A stretch of DNA of 31,825 bases. Origin: UBA1801 sp035353395 (GTDB taxonomy: Bacteria > Acidobacteriota > Holophagae > Holophagales > Holophagaceae). The stretch's first letter is position 1. Each line of letters opens with the position of its first letter. Of the stretch, positions 15,383 through 23,553 are shown one piece after another. The stretch spans positions 1 through 31,825 of the forward strand of contig DAOPZL010000037.1 of assembly GCA_035353395.1 (NCBI GenBank), given 5' to 3'. Below the pieces are notes generated by a model that was not told where the DNA came from, searched no databases, and saw only the letters and a program-made list of their open reading frames with translations. The translations under genes were made by a program, and so were the position numbers.

Positions 15383-16506
15383 GGCTCCGGCAGCCTCGAG
15401 AAGTCCGGCGCGGGGTTCTGGGACCGGTCCAGGGGCGACCCCAGCTCCCTGGCCAGCCCGACGCCGCCGTCCGCCGGCGCCGCCATCCTGAAGGCCCAGG
15501 CCCGGCGATCCTGCATCGTCCGGTCCAGCCCGACGCGCACGTCCGCCGGCTGGAGGCTCGCCAGGCCCTGGTTCATGGAGCCTCGGGACCGGGGGACGTA
15601 GGTGAAGATCGGCGCCAGGACGAGCACGGCCACCAGGGGCCAGAACCAGGACGAGGGCGCGGCGGGTTCCTGGGGGATGGGCGGGGCTTCCGGGGACATG
15701 CCCCAGGGGGGCGGCGTCGTGCGCTCCTCCGTGTCCTGGGAGACCTCCAGGAGGCCGGCCTCCAGGAGCGAGGCGATGACCTTGCAGGTGTCCAGCTCGT
15801 CGTAGCGCGTCACCTGGATCACGCTCTGGATGCTCTGCGGCTCGGTGAAATACGTCAGGACCGTCTCCTGCTCGTGGGAGAGCCCGGAGCCCTTGACGTT
15901 CATCCGGGCCTGGCCCTCGAAGACCAGGGACAGGTCCTGGTCGATGTCCAGGTGCAGCTCCATGGCCTTCTGGGTCTTCGCGAGCGGGACCGTGTTGTCC
16001 GGGAGCCGCCGCTGGACCTCCGGCCACTCGTCCATGATGCGGGCGGCTTCCATGAGCACGGTGTCGACCGGGATGGGAGGGAAGTTCTCGCGGTCCAGGT
16101 CCAGGGGCAGCATGGAATCGAAGCGGTAGTCCCCTTCGATCCACCGGAAGGTCCGGTAGATGATGGACATCGCCTGGTTGAAGAGGGCGTCCTGCAGGTC
16201 CTGGGCGGAAACCTTCCCGCTCTCCAGCAGGAGGGTGCCCATGCGCTTCAGGGTCTGGCGCTGCTTCTGGATCATGCCCAGCAGCTCGTCCCCGGAAAGG
16301 CGGCCGAGCCTGACGAGCATGGCGCCGACGCGGTCCTCCATGCGCACCTGGTTCGAATCGCACCCGACGATATCCCCCTGGTCGAAGAAGATCTTCACGA
16401 ACTCCTGCCCCCGGGAGAGCACGAGCGTCCCGCTCTTGCCCTGGGTCTTGATCATGTTGAACAGGGAGAAGAGGTCGAAATCCCGCAGCGAACCTTCTAG
16501 GGCCAT
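15379..16506 (-). CDS. DUF4388 domain protein with C-terminal membrane anchor
   Basis: The 375-residue product begins with a DUF4388 domain (about 1-95). Visible motifs are GSLRDFDLFSLFNMI, GKSGTLVLSRG and IFFDQGDIVGCDSNQ, followed by a helical segment with GTLLLESGKVSAQDLQDAL. The middle part looks like a winged-helix-like regulatory region. A proline-rich linker leads to a single transmembrane helix at about 290-306 (SWFWPLVAVLVLAPIFTYV) and a short tail. DUF4388 proteins are associated with signalling and motility control in delta-proteobacteria and acidobacteria; the function here is not defined. The ATG at 16506 has an AGGTG Shine-Dalgarno lying inside the end of the upstream TPR gene, four bases away. 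The stop shares a CTAG with tatC. Confidence 0.85.
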   Translation of the reverse strand: MALEGSLRDFDLFSLFNMIKTQGKSGTLVLSRGQEFVKIFFDQGDIVGCDSNQVRMEDRVGAMLVRLGRLSGDELLGMIQKQRQTLKRMGTLLLESGKVSAQDLQDALFNQAMSIIYRTFRWIEGDYRFDSMLPLDLDRENFPPIPVDTVLMEAARIMDEWPEVQRRLPDNTVPLAKTQKAMELHLDIDQDLSLVFEGQARMNVKGSGLSHEQETVLTYFTEPQSIQSVIQVTRYDELDTCKVIASLLEAGLLEVSQDTEERTTPPPWGMSPEAPPIPQEPAAPSSWFWPLVAVLVLAPIFTYVPRSRGSMNQGLASLQPADVRVGLDRTMQDRRAWAFRMAAPADGGVGLARELGSPLDRSQNPAPDFSRLPEP

Positions 16507-16510
16507 GGTG

Positions 16511-18382
16511 TCACCTCATGCCTTGCGGATTGCGGCGGGGAAGGAGCTTGAGCCAGGATCTCAGGAACAGCGTGGCCAGCAGGAGGATGCCGAGGCTCTG
16601 CCAGGTGGAGGCGGGGTCCTGGATGATCTCCCCGGGGAAGCGGACGGACCTGCCCGTCGCGAACACGATGCCCAGGGCGAAGGCCAGGAAGCAGAACTCC
16701 AGGAATCCCTCGCGCGTGGCGCCCAGGAAACTGGCGTCCAGGCCCGGCGCAAGGACGATCAAGGCCTTGTGGATCCAGCGCTGGGACAGCTGGTAGCCGG
16801 CCACCTCCTCCACCTTCTTCTTGCGGCTCTCGCCGTGCAGGCCGTCCTTGAGCACGAACAGGTGGTGGCACTTGGAGCACACGTTCACGTCCGGACAGTC
16901 CGTCGTGTGGAAGGGCTCGCCGCACCGGCTGCACTGGGTGGGATGCGCCTGGCTGATGCTCCTCCGGAGCCGGGCCATCATGGCCCCGGAAGCGACCAGG
17001 GTCGCGATGAGCCAGAACAGGGTCACCGGGCTCTGGAGGCGTTCCATCCATCCCTCGTGTTTCGGCGCCTGTCCGCCGGCGATCGCTTCGAGGCGCGCGG
17101 GAGTGTCCTGGAGCGGGATGGCGAACGTGCGCTGTTCGCTGCGCGACTGGTTCGCCGCCATGAGGCCCGACACGAAGTCGGGGGCCAGCATCCGGGCCTC
17201 CTCCTGCTTGGCGATGCCGGTGCCGCTGTCCAGCTGGCGGAAGGCCACCACGCTCTGGTTCAGCGGGATCTCGGGCAGCCCCTTCGCCATGGACTGGAAG
17301 GCCGCGTCGAAGTCCTGCTTGGCCTGCTCGAGCTTCCCCTGCTGGAAACGGGCGACGCCCAGGTTGTTCAGGACCGCGGCGCGATCGGGGTGCTTCGCCT
17401 TCAGGGCCTCGAAGGTGGCTTCCGCAGGCGCCCACTCCTGTGCGGCGAGCTGCTGCCAGCCCTTGATGAACTCCCGGTCCGCGGGGGGCAGCGCCCGGAC
17501 GCCCAGCTCCTCCAGGGGGCGGATCTGCGGCTGGACCTGCAGGCCGACCAGGCTCGGCGCGGGCGTCCGCGTGGCCATGGGTTCCATGAGCGAAAGGGCC
17601 GGATGGACCAGCTGGAGCAGGATCACGAACAGGGACACCTTCACCTCGGGCCCCAGCATGAAGGGAGCCAGCAGCCAGAGCCAGAACATGGCCGCCAGGC
17701 TGGGATCCAGGCCGGCCAGCACGGGAAGGGCCAGCATCAGCGCCCCGACCACGGCCATGGCCAGGGATCCCATGCCGCGCTTGGACAGGGGATCCTCCCA
17801 CAGGTAGCGGAAGACGTTCCGGTAGCGGAGGGCGAGGACGGCCGCCCAGCCCCACAGCAGGACCGAGGCCATCAGCCGGAGCCAGGCCACGTGCTGCATG
17901 AGCCAGAGCCAGCGGTGGGTGGGGTGGGCCAGCCGGAGCTTGGTCAGCTGGAACACCTCCGGGAGGCTGTCCAGGTAGCCCCGGAGGCCGGCCTGCCGGA
18001 GCAGGATGATCCGGGTTCCGAGCAGGATGGGCCTGTCGGGCGCCCAGTGCTCGAGGACTTTCATGGTCTCCAGGCCGAGGTCCGGCCTGCCCTCGTCGCC
18101 CTGCTGCCTGGCCCAGAGGCACATGGCCTCCACCAGCGGCGTGACGTCGTGGATGCCGAACCGGCTCCGGAACCTCTCCACGTCATCGACGGTCGTCTTG
18201 ATCGCGGCGGAATCCCCGGAGGCGAGCGCCTTCTTGAGCTGCTCCACCCGTTGGCTGAGCGCGATCGCGGGCGCCATCTCCGCGGAGGCCGCCTGGGCCC
18301 GGCAGGCCGGCGCCCCCAGGGCGAGACCGAGGCAGACCAGGAACCCCGTCAGGCAGGAGAGAAGGGACCGGGAGGTCTTCAT
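16511..18382 (-). CDS. Membrane TPR and zinc-ribbon protein of unknown function
   Basis: The product has 623 residues from the ATG at 18382. That start has AGGGG seven bases upstream; a TTG further out is less likely. It begins with a signal peptide or anchor (about 7-30). Hydrophobic helices follow at about 168-186, 205-223 and 229-247, and a TPR-like soluble section at about 300-410 (AVLNNLGVARFQQGKLEQA). There is a helix at about 453-470, then a zinc ribbon with Cys484, Cys487, Cys502 and Cys505 (Cys496 also nearby). Two more helices lie at about 560-577 and 596-612. I do not know a characterised homologue. It is the first gene of a two-gene unit with the DUF4388 protein, so both probably act together at the inner membrane. 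Confidence 0.8.
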   Translation of the reverse strand: MKTSRSLLSCLTGFLVCLGLALGAPACRAQAASAEMAPAIALSQRVEQLKKALASGDSAAIKTTVDDVERFRSRFGIHDVTPLVEAMCLWARQQGDEGRPDLGLETMKVLEHWAPDRPILLGTRIILLRQAGLRGYLDSLPEVFQLTKLRLAHPTHRWLWLMQHVAWLRLMASVLLWGWAAVLALRYRNVFRYLWEDPLSKRGMGSLAMAVVGALMLALPVLAGLDPSLAAMFWLWLLAPFMLGPEVKVSLFVILLQLVHPALSLMEPMATRTPAPSLVGLQVQPQIRPLEELGVRALPPADREFIKGWQQLAAQEWAPAEATFEALKAKHPDRAAVLNNLGVARFQQGKLEQAKQDFDAAFQSMAKGLPEIPLNQSVVAFRQLDSGTGIAKQEEARMLAPDFVSGLMAANQSRSEQRTFAIPLQDTPARLEAIAGGQAPKHEGWMERLQSPVTLFWLIATLVASGAMMARLRRSISQAHPTQCSRCGEPFHTTDCPDVNVCSKCHHLFVLKDGLHGESRKKKVEEVAGYQLSQRWIHKALIVLAPGLDASFLGATREGFLEFCFLAFALGIVFATGRSVRFPGEIIQDPASTWQSLGILLLATLFLRSWLKLLPRRNPQGMR

Positions 18383-18411
18383 GTCAAACCCCTTCCGCAA
18401 GCGGCGTTCGC

Positions 18412-18437
18412 TCGGCCGGAAACTTGAAGACGGCCGA
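18412..18437 (-). promoter_or_regulatory. Inverted repeat upstream of the TPR/zinc-ribbon gene
   Basis: TCGGCCG at 18412-18418 and CGGCCGA at 18431-18437 form a 7-bp inverted repeat around a 12-base spacer, 30 bases upstream of the ATG at 18382. It may be an operator or a leader hairpin. CGGCCG is itself palindromic and GC-rich, so chance occurrence is quite possible. Confidence 0.25.
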
Positions 18438-18541
18438 ATGGGACGCTCCTGGCATCGCCGGATTCATAGAAACCCCAAGATTTGCTCGCAGGTTATCACA
18501 CTATCCCGCCCGGGCGCCGAACCATGACATCAGGCGGCGGG

Positions 18542-19318
18542 TCAGTCCAGCTCGAGGTGGATGGGGCAGTGGTCCGAGCCCATCACCTCCGGGTGGATCC
18601 TCACCTCCTTGACGCGGTCCAGGAGCGCGGTGGACACCAGGAAGTGGTCGATGCGCCATCCGACGTTCTTCTCCCGGGCCCCCCCCCGGGCGGTCCACCA
18701 GGTATAGAGCCCCTCCGTCCCCGGGTTCCTCTCGCGGAGCACGTCGTGCAGGCCCGCCGCGAGGTAGCCCCGGAAGTCCTCCCGCTCCTCGTCGGTGAAG
18801 CCTGGGTTCATCCGGTTCTCCCGGGGGCGCGCCAGGTCGATCTCCTCGGGCGCCACGTTCATGTCCCCGGTGACGACGAGCTGCCGGCCTTGCCCATGCT
18901 CGCGGGCCGCGAAGGCCGCCAGGTCCCGGGCGAACCGGCGCTTGTAGTCCAGCCGCGCCAGCCCGGCCGAGGCGTTGGGAAAGTAGCCGCCCACGAAGAC
19001 CAGGTCATCCCGCCGGCTGACGACCGCGCGTCCCTCGCGGTCGTAGTCCTCGACGCCCAGCCCCTTGGCGTGGGAGAAGCCCAGTTCCTTCTTGGAGAGC
19101 GTCGCCGAGCCCGCATAGCCTTTCTTGCTGACGGCCGGGAACCAGGCTACGTCGAAGGCGGCCTCCAGCTCCCGGCGGACGCCCAGGTCCACCTGCTCCC
19201 ATTCCGCGCGAATTTCCTGGAGCGACAGGACGTCCGGATCGGCGGCCTCGAGCCAGGCCATGAAGCCCTGCTTGAGCACCGAACGGAAACCGTTGACATT
19301 CCAGCTGTAGAAGTGCAT
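18542..19318 (-). CDS. xth: Exodeoxyribonuclease III / AP endonuclease
   Basis: This base-excision-repair enzyme nicks DNA 5' to abasic sites and removes 3' blocks. The 258-residue product keeps every family motif: WNVNG (Asn7), LQEIR (metal ligand Glu35), GDMNVAPEEIDLA at about 150, WRIDHFLVS and the C-terminal GSDHCPI (Asp249-His250 pair). The ATG at 19318 has GGAGG with spacing 6, one of the better ribosome-binding sites in the window. The gene lies 92 bases downstream of metG, with a hairpin in between, so it may have its own promoter. Its length is normal for the Xth family. Confidence 0.93.
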   Translation of the reverse strand: MHFYSWNVNGFRSVLKQGFMAWLEAADPDVLSLQEIRAEWEQVDLGVRRELEAAFDVAWFPAVSKKGYAGSATLSKKELGFSHAKGLGVEDYDREGRAVVSRRDDLVFVGGYFPNASAGLARLDYKRRFARDLAAFAAREHGQGRQLVVTGDMNVAPEEIDLARPRENRMNPGFTDEEREDFRGYLAAGLHDVLRERNPGTEGLYTWWTARGGAREKNVGWRIDHFLVSTALLDRVKEVRIHPEVMGSDHCPIHLELD

Positions 19319-19349
19319 CGCCGCCTCCAGTCCCCAGCATGAACGAAGA

Positions 19350-19383
19350 GGGGAACGAGGTCATCCCCCGTTCCCCCCTTTTT
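19350..19383 (+). terminator. Hairpin followed by a T-run, between metG and xth
   Basis: GGGGAACG at 19350-19357 pairs perfectly with CGTTCCCC at 19369-19376 (11-base loop). On the plus strand it is followed by CCTTTTT, which looks like an intrinsic terminator. On the minus strand, where metG and xth are transcribed, only CTCTTCGTT follows. It could terminate metG inefficiently or stop antisense transcription. Confidence 0.4.
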
Positions 19384-19410
19384 CCGGGCATCCTCCAGAG
19401 ACGGCCCTCG

Positions 19411-21378
19411 TCACCTCACGATGAAGCCCGGCTCCGCTTCCGCGGGGGGCGCGATCAGGTAGGGCTTGTTGCCGCTGTCACTGGCCGCCAGCAGCATGCC
19501 GTGGCTCTGGATGCCCATGAGGGCGCGCGGCTCCAGGTTGGCGACCACGACGATCTTCCGGCCCACGAGTTCCTCCGGCGTGTAGGCTTCCTTGATGCCG
19601 CCGAGGATGGTGCGCTTCTCGAAGCCGAGGTCCACGGTCATCTTGATGAGCTTCTTGCTCTTGGGCACGGCCTCGGCGTCGAGGATCAGCCCGACTCTCA
19701 GATCGGTCTTGGCGAACGTGTCGTAGTCGATGCTCTCCTTCACGGGCGCGTATTCGATCGGCTTCTCGGCCACGGGGGCCGGGGCTGCGGCGGCTTCTAT
19801 ATCGTTCACGATGGACTCCTTGTCGATGCGCTGGAAGAGAGGCTTGGGCTCGGCCACCGGACCCGGTGCGGGCGCCTCGTACTGGAAGCCGTCGAAGCGC
19901 AGGTCGGCGACCTTTCCGGCCAGGCCGAGGCTTTCCCAGAGGCCCTGGGCCAGGTCGGGCATCACCGGGGCCACGAGGACCGCCGTGGCCCGGAGGGCGC
20001 GGTAGAGCTGGCAGAGCACCGTGTCCAGCTTGGCCTTGTTGGCCTCGTCCTTGGCGAGCTTCCAGGGCTCGGCCTTGACGATGTAGCCGTCCAGGAGGCG
20101 GAGGAAGGTCCAGAGCGTCTCCAGGGCGTCGCTGAAATCGTGCTTCCCGGCCAGGGCGAGGTAGTCGGCCACGAGCTTACGGCCCTGTCCGGCGATATCC
20201 TCGTCCAGGCTGTCGAAGACCGTCGCCGCAGGCACGACGCCCGCGCGGTAGCGTTTGATCATGCTGATGGAGCGGGAGGCGAGGTTGCCCAGGCCATTGG
20301 CCAGGTCGGCGTTCAGGCGTTCCATGAAACCCTCGAAGGAGAAGCTGCGATCGTAGCCGATCTGCATGTCCCGCATCAGGAAGTAGCGCGCCGCGTCGTT
20401 CCCGAAGCGCAGGAGGTCCTCGGGCCGCACGATGTTGCCCTTGGACTTGGACATCTTGTCCTCGCCCATGAGCCACCAGCCGTGGGCCAGGATGGTCCCC
20501 GGCAGCAGCTCGCGGAGGCGCGCCGGCAGTTCCCCGTCCAGGTTCTCGCCCTCCTGGCGGAACATGGCCATGAGGAACGCGGGCCAGTAGACGGCGTGGA
20601 ACCGGAGGATGTCCTTGCCCACGAGCTGCACCGTCGGGGGCCAGAACCCCTCGCGGTTCGCCGAAAGGTAGTTGAGGAGCGCGTCGAACCAGACGTAGAC
20701 CACGTGGCGCTCGTCTCCCGGCACCGGGATGCCCCAGGTGATGCTGGTTCGGCTGATGCTGAGGTCCTGCAGGTTCCCGCGTTCGCCGTTGGGGGCCACG
20801 AACTGCTTCACCTCGTTGAGCCGGAAGTCCGGAAGCGCGAATCCCGGATACTTCTCGTAGAGCTGGATGAGCCAGTTCTCGTAGGCGGAGAGCCGGAAGA
20901 AGTAGCTCTCCTCCTCCAGTTCGACGAGCTGGTGGGCGAGGCCCTGGGCCTGGAGCTCCTTCGCCTGCGTCTCGGTGACGTAGGCCTCGTCGGAGACGGA
21001 ATAGAGGCCCTTGTAGGTGGCCTTGTAGATGTCGCCGGAGGCCAGGAGCTGCCTGAACCTCTCCTGCACGACGGCCTTGTGCTGGGCGTGCGTGGTGCGC
21101 ACGAAGTGGTCGTTCGTGATGCCCATGCGCTTCCACAGGTTCTCGAAGTTGGGCATGACCTCGTCGGCCAGCTGCTGGGGCGTGATGCCCCGGCCGGCCG
21201 CGGTCTTCTCGATCTTCTGCCCGTGCTCGTCCGTGCCCGTGAGGAAGTAGACTTCCTCGCCCATCATGCGGTGATGCCTCGCCAGTACGTCGGCCAGCAC
21301 GGTCGTGTAGGTATGGCCGATGTGGGGCTTGTCGTTGACGTAGTAGATGGGTGTGGTGATGTAGAATCGCTTGGTCAC
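19411..21378 (-). CDS. metG: Methionyl-tRNA synthetase with C-terminal tRNA-binding domain
   Basis: MetG charges tRNA-Met. The 655-residue product has the class I HIGH motif as PHIGH (18-22) and KMSKS at 308-312 in DKMSKSKGN. The connective peptide carries no zinc-knuckle cysteines; the region YSVSDEAYVTETQ has Ser and Asp where zinc-type enzymes have Cys. This resembles the zinc-free bacterial subtype. An alanine/proline-rich linker (about 505-545) leads to an EMAP/Trbp111-like domain (about 550-655, FAKTDLRVGLILDAE), which dimerises and binds tRNA. The GTG start at 21378 has GGAG with spacing 7. It follows ppiB after 108 bases that contain a hairpin. Confidence 0.96.
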   Translation of the reverse strand: MTKRFYITTPIYYVNDKPHIGHTYTTVLADVLARHHRMMGEEVYFLTGTDEHGQKIEKTAAGRGITPQQLADEVMPNFENLWKRMGITNDHFVRTTHAQHKAVVQERFRQLLASGDIYKATYKGLYSVSDEAYVTETQAKELQAQGLAHQLVELEEESYFFRLSAYENWLIQLYEKYPGFALPDFRLNEVKQFVAPNGERGNLQDLSISRTSITWGIPVPGDERHVVYVWFDALLNYLSANREGFWPPTVQLVGKDILRFHAVYWPAFLMAMFRQEGENLDGELPARLRELLPGTILAHGWWLMGEDKMSKSKGNIVRPEDLLRFGNDAARYFLMRDMQIGYDRSFSFEGFMERLNADLANGLGNLASRSISMIKRYRAGVVPAATVFDSLDEDIAGQGRKLVADYLALAGKHDFSDALETLWTFLRLLDGYIVKAEPWKLAKDEANKAKLDTVLCQLYRALRATAVLVAPVMPDLAQGLWESLGLAGKVADLRFDGFQYEAPAPGPVAEPKPLFQRIDKESIVNDIEAAAAPAPVAEKPIEYAPVKESIDYDTFAKTDLRVGLILDAEAVPKSKKLIKMTVDLGFEKRTILGGIKEAYTPEELVGRKIVVVANLEPRALMGIQSHGMLLAASDSGNKPYLIAPPAEAEPGFIVR

Positions 21379-21422
21379 GGATTACTCCAGATCCTCCAGT
21401 GTAGCGGATCGCACGGATGCAC

Positions 21423-21470
21423 CGAAGGCTGAAGGAAGAGGAAACCAGGTCCCTCCCCCTCCAGCCTTCG
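21423..21470 (-). terminator. Long hairpin downstream of ppiB
   Basis: CGAAGGCTG at 21423-21431 is the exact complement of CAGCCTTCG at 21462-21470. The 30 bases between are purine-rich on one side and C/T-rich on the other, so the stem can extend inward imperfectly. It starts 17 bases after the ppiB stop. No T-run follows, so it may attenuate rather than fully end transcription into metG. Confidence 0.4.
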
Positions 21471-21486
21471 CGGGCCCAGGCCCTTC

Positions 21487-21954
21487 CTAGGCTTCGACGA
21501 GCGTGGCCTTGAGGATCCTGTCGTCGGCCTTGATGGCCTGGACCACCTTGATGTCCTCCTCGCCCACGCACTTGCCGAACACCGTGTGGACGCCGTCCAG
21601 GTGCTGGACGTTGCGGCGGTCGCCGTTCACGATGAAGAACTGGCTGCCGCCGGTGTCCTTGCCGGCGTGGGCCATGGAGAGGGCGCCCAGCTCGTGCTTG
21701 TGGGGATTGCCCGCGGTCTCGCACTTGATCTTGTAGCCGGGCCCGCCGGTGCCGGGGATCCCCTTGGCGCCTTCGCGCGTGTTCGGGCAGCCGCCCTGGA
21801 TCACGAAGTTCGGGATCACGCGATGGAAGGCCAGGCCGTCATAGAATCCTTCGCCGATGAGCTTCACGAAGTTCGCCACCGTGCCCGGAGCTTCCTTGGG
21901 GAAGAGTTCGAGGTTGATGTCGCCTTTGCTGGTCTGCAGACGAACTCGGGTCAT
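21487..21954 (-). CDS. ppiB: Peptidyl-prolyl cis-trans isomerase, cyclophilin type
   Basis: This 155-residue protein is a single cyclophilin domain that speeds proline isomerisation during folding. Motifs include VANFVKLIGEGFYDGLAFHRVIPNF in two halves, the catalytic Arg in FHRV, IQGGCPN, MAHAGKDTGGSQFFI and LDGVHTVFGKC. No signal peptide is present, so it is cytoplasmic. The ATG at 21954 has GGAG with spacing 7. The protein is slightly short but complete. It is the first gene on the minus strand before metG, and its start is 161 bases from the divergent lipoprotein gene. Confidence 0.94.
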   Translation of the reverse strand: MTRVRLQTSKGDINLELFPKEAPGTVANFVKLIGEGFYDGLAFHRVIPNFVIQGGCPNTREGAKGIPGTGGPGYKIKCETAGNPHKHELGALSMAHAGKDTGGSQFFIVNGDRRNVQHLDGVHTVFGKCVGEEDIKVVQAIKADDRILKATLVEA

Positions 21955-22115
21955 GGAAGAGCTCCTTGTCTAGAACCTCCAGGATAGCCCGAACGGCCTC
22001 CCGCTGCCCATGGTGCGTTCGGGAAGCGCCTCCATTTCCCGCCGCAGACCGGTGTGCCATCCTGGGGATGATAATTTCTCCGGGATGGCTTAGTCTCATA
22101 GGACTGGAGGTTTTC

Positions 22116-22541
22116 ATGCGGGGGTTGCGCCTGTTGGCCGCGGCGACATGCATCACGGTCGGGATCGGCTGCGGGAGGCCGAAGGTATTCGCGCCCCGCG
22201 GCAACATGGCGGCCGGGACCCTGCTGATCCATTTCACCCGCAAGGTCGAGGGACCCGTGGACCTCCTCGTCGACGACGTCCGCATTCCGGTCCAGCAGCA
22301 CAAGAAGCGGAAGGGCACGAACCTGACGATCACCGGCCTCCCCGCCGGGAAGCACCGCTACTTCATCGCCAGCCAGCGGGACGCCTTCAGCCCGGACCAC
22401 GGCGAGTTCGAGATGCCGAAGGATCACGGAATCTACCTGGTGAACTTCTCGCAGAACTACACCGCCGTGCTCTACGGCAAGCCCGAGCCCCTGCCGGCCT
22501 CCGAGGACCTCGGCGGCGTGGCCGCGCGCCTGGAGCGTTGA
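22116..22541 (+). CDS. Hypothetical exported protein, probable lipoprotein
   Basis: The 141-residue product begins MRGLRLLAAATCITVGIGCG, a basic n-region and hydrophobic core ending in Cys19, which suggests a lipoprotein signal. The lipobox (VGIGC) is imperfect, so a soluble secreted form is possible. The rest is beta-rich, with LLIHFTRKVEGPVDLLVDD and ITGLPAGKHRYFI, resembling small carbohydrate-binding or PEGA-like beta domains. I do not assign a family. The ATG at 22116 has a strong GGAGG with spacing 5. A longer in-frame start at 21966 reads antisense to the ppiB leader and is rejected. The downstream hydrolase begins 7 bases after its stop. Confidence 0.75.
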   Translation: MRGLRLLAAATCITVGIGCGRPKVFAPRGNMAAGTLLIHFTRKVEGPVDLLVDDVRIPVQQHKKRKGTNLTITGLPAGKHRYFIASQRDAFSPDHGEFEMPKDHGIYLVNFSQNYTAVLYGKPEPLPASEDLGGVAARLER

Positions 22542-22548
22542 TCCAGCC

Positions 22549-23499
22549 TTGCCTTCGCCTTCGAGAACACTCAAATGGGGCGCGGCGCTGGCCCTGGCTT
22601 CGCTCGCCGGATTCATCGGCTACAAGGTCCGCTCCGTGGCCTTCGAGCTCACGGATCCGCCGTTCTACAAGGTCCAGCCCCTCGAGAAGGTCGCCGAGAC
22701 CTACCGCGACCTGGCCCAGGCAAGCCCCGGAGGCACCTGGAACGCCAGGGAAGTGGCCGGCCTCCAGGTCTGGACCCTCAAGCGGCCCCGCCCGGCGCCG
22801 GGGGTCGTCCTGCTGCTGCACGGGTTCGGGGACGACCGCTGGGGGACGAGTCCCGCCCTGCGCTGGTTCCCGTCCCTGGACGCGGCCATCTTCACCTACC
22901 TGAGGCGGGACGACGTCCTCCGCGCCGGGAAGGAAGCGCCCCCCATCACCTTCGGGGTCCGGGAGTCCCGGGAGGTCGTCCAGGTGGTCCACGACCTCGA
23001 AGCCCAGGGGGTCCCGCGCAGGCGGATCGTGCTCATGGGACGCAGCCTGGGCGCGAGCGTCGGGATCCTGGCCCTCGTCCAGCTGGAGAGGGAGGGCAAG
23101 GGTCCCCTCGGCGGGATCATCTGGGAGGGGGCTCCCGCGAGCAGCACGAGCTTTGCGGAGCGGCTGGTCCGGGGGCGCAGGGACCGGTTCTGGCATGCCC
23201 TCCTCGCGCCCATGATCGGCGAGCTGGGGAGCCGTTGGGCGGCCCGCCGCGGCCGCTACGAGCGCCGGGACACGGACCTGCTGGTCCAGCTGGACACGGT
23301 CCGCCTGCAGACCCCGGCCCTGTGCTTCCTGGCCACCCAGGACCGCCTCGCGCCCCCGGACGTCCAGCGGCGCGTCGCGGCCCATTTCGTGCGCATCAAG
23401 CTGGTCGAAGTCGCGACCTGGCACCTCCAGTGCGCCAGCGTGCTCGGCCCCGACTATGCAGGGGCGATCCAGGCCGCCACCTCCAGCTGGATTCCCTGA
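22549..23499 (+). CDS. Alpha/beta hydrolase with N-terminal membrane anchor
   Basis: The product has about 316 residues. A hydrophobic N-terminus (GAALALASLAGFIGY) suggests an anchor or signal. The hydrolase core shows LLLHGFGDD (oxyanion region), the nucleophile elbow GRSLGAS with Ser166, a likely acid in ATQDRLAPP and a likely His in TWHLQ. The substrate is unknown; the family includes serine peptidases and esterases. No ATG fits; a TTG at 22549 just after the lipoprotein gene stop is the most upstream sensible start, but no good Shine-Dalgarno is visible, so the start is uncertain. It is probably co-transcribed with the lipoprotein gene. Confidence 0.82.
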   Translation: MPSPSRTLKWGAALALASLAGFIGYKVRSVAFELTDPPFYKVQPLEKVAETYRDLAQASPGGTWNAREVAGLQVWTLKRPRPAPGVVLLLHGFGDDRWGTSPALRWFPSLDAAIFTYLRRDDVLRAGKEAPPITFGVRESREVVQVVHDLEAQGVPRRRIVLMGRSLGASVGILALVQLEREGKGPLGGIIWEGAPASSTSFAERLVRGRRDRFWHALLAPMIGELGSRWAARRGRYERRDTDLLVQLDTVRLQTPALCFLATQDRLAPPDVQRRVAAHFVRIKLVEVATWHLQCASVLGPDYAGAIQAATSSWIP

Positions 23500-23505
23500 A
23501 ACGAA

Positions 23506-23532
23506 GGACGGAGGCCGTGCCGGCCCCCGTCC
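23506..23532. terminator. GC-rich hairpin between convergent hydrolase and CsgG-like genes
   Basis: GGACGG (23506-23511) pairs with CCGTCC (23527-23532). After one mismatch, GGCC (23513-23516) pairs with GGCC (23522-23525), leaving a five-base loop. It lies in the 54-base spacer between convergent stops and probably serves as a bidirectional terminator. There is no T-run on either side. Confidence 0.45.
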
Positions 23533-23553
23533 GCACAAGGTCCTGCCGGAGGA

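Noticed and set aside
16348..16361. GGTTCGAATC, resembling a tRNA T-loop
   Set aside because: The flanking bases do not pair to form a T-stem, no acceptor or anticodon arm is present, and it lies inside the DUF4388 coding sequence.
19339..21432. Long plus-strand open frame (697 codons) opposite metG
   Set aside because: It is the antisense shadow of a well-supported synthetase gene; no recognisable domain and no ribosome-binding site.
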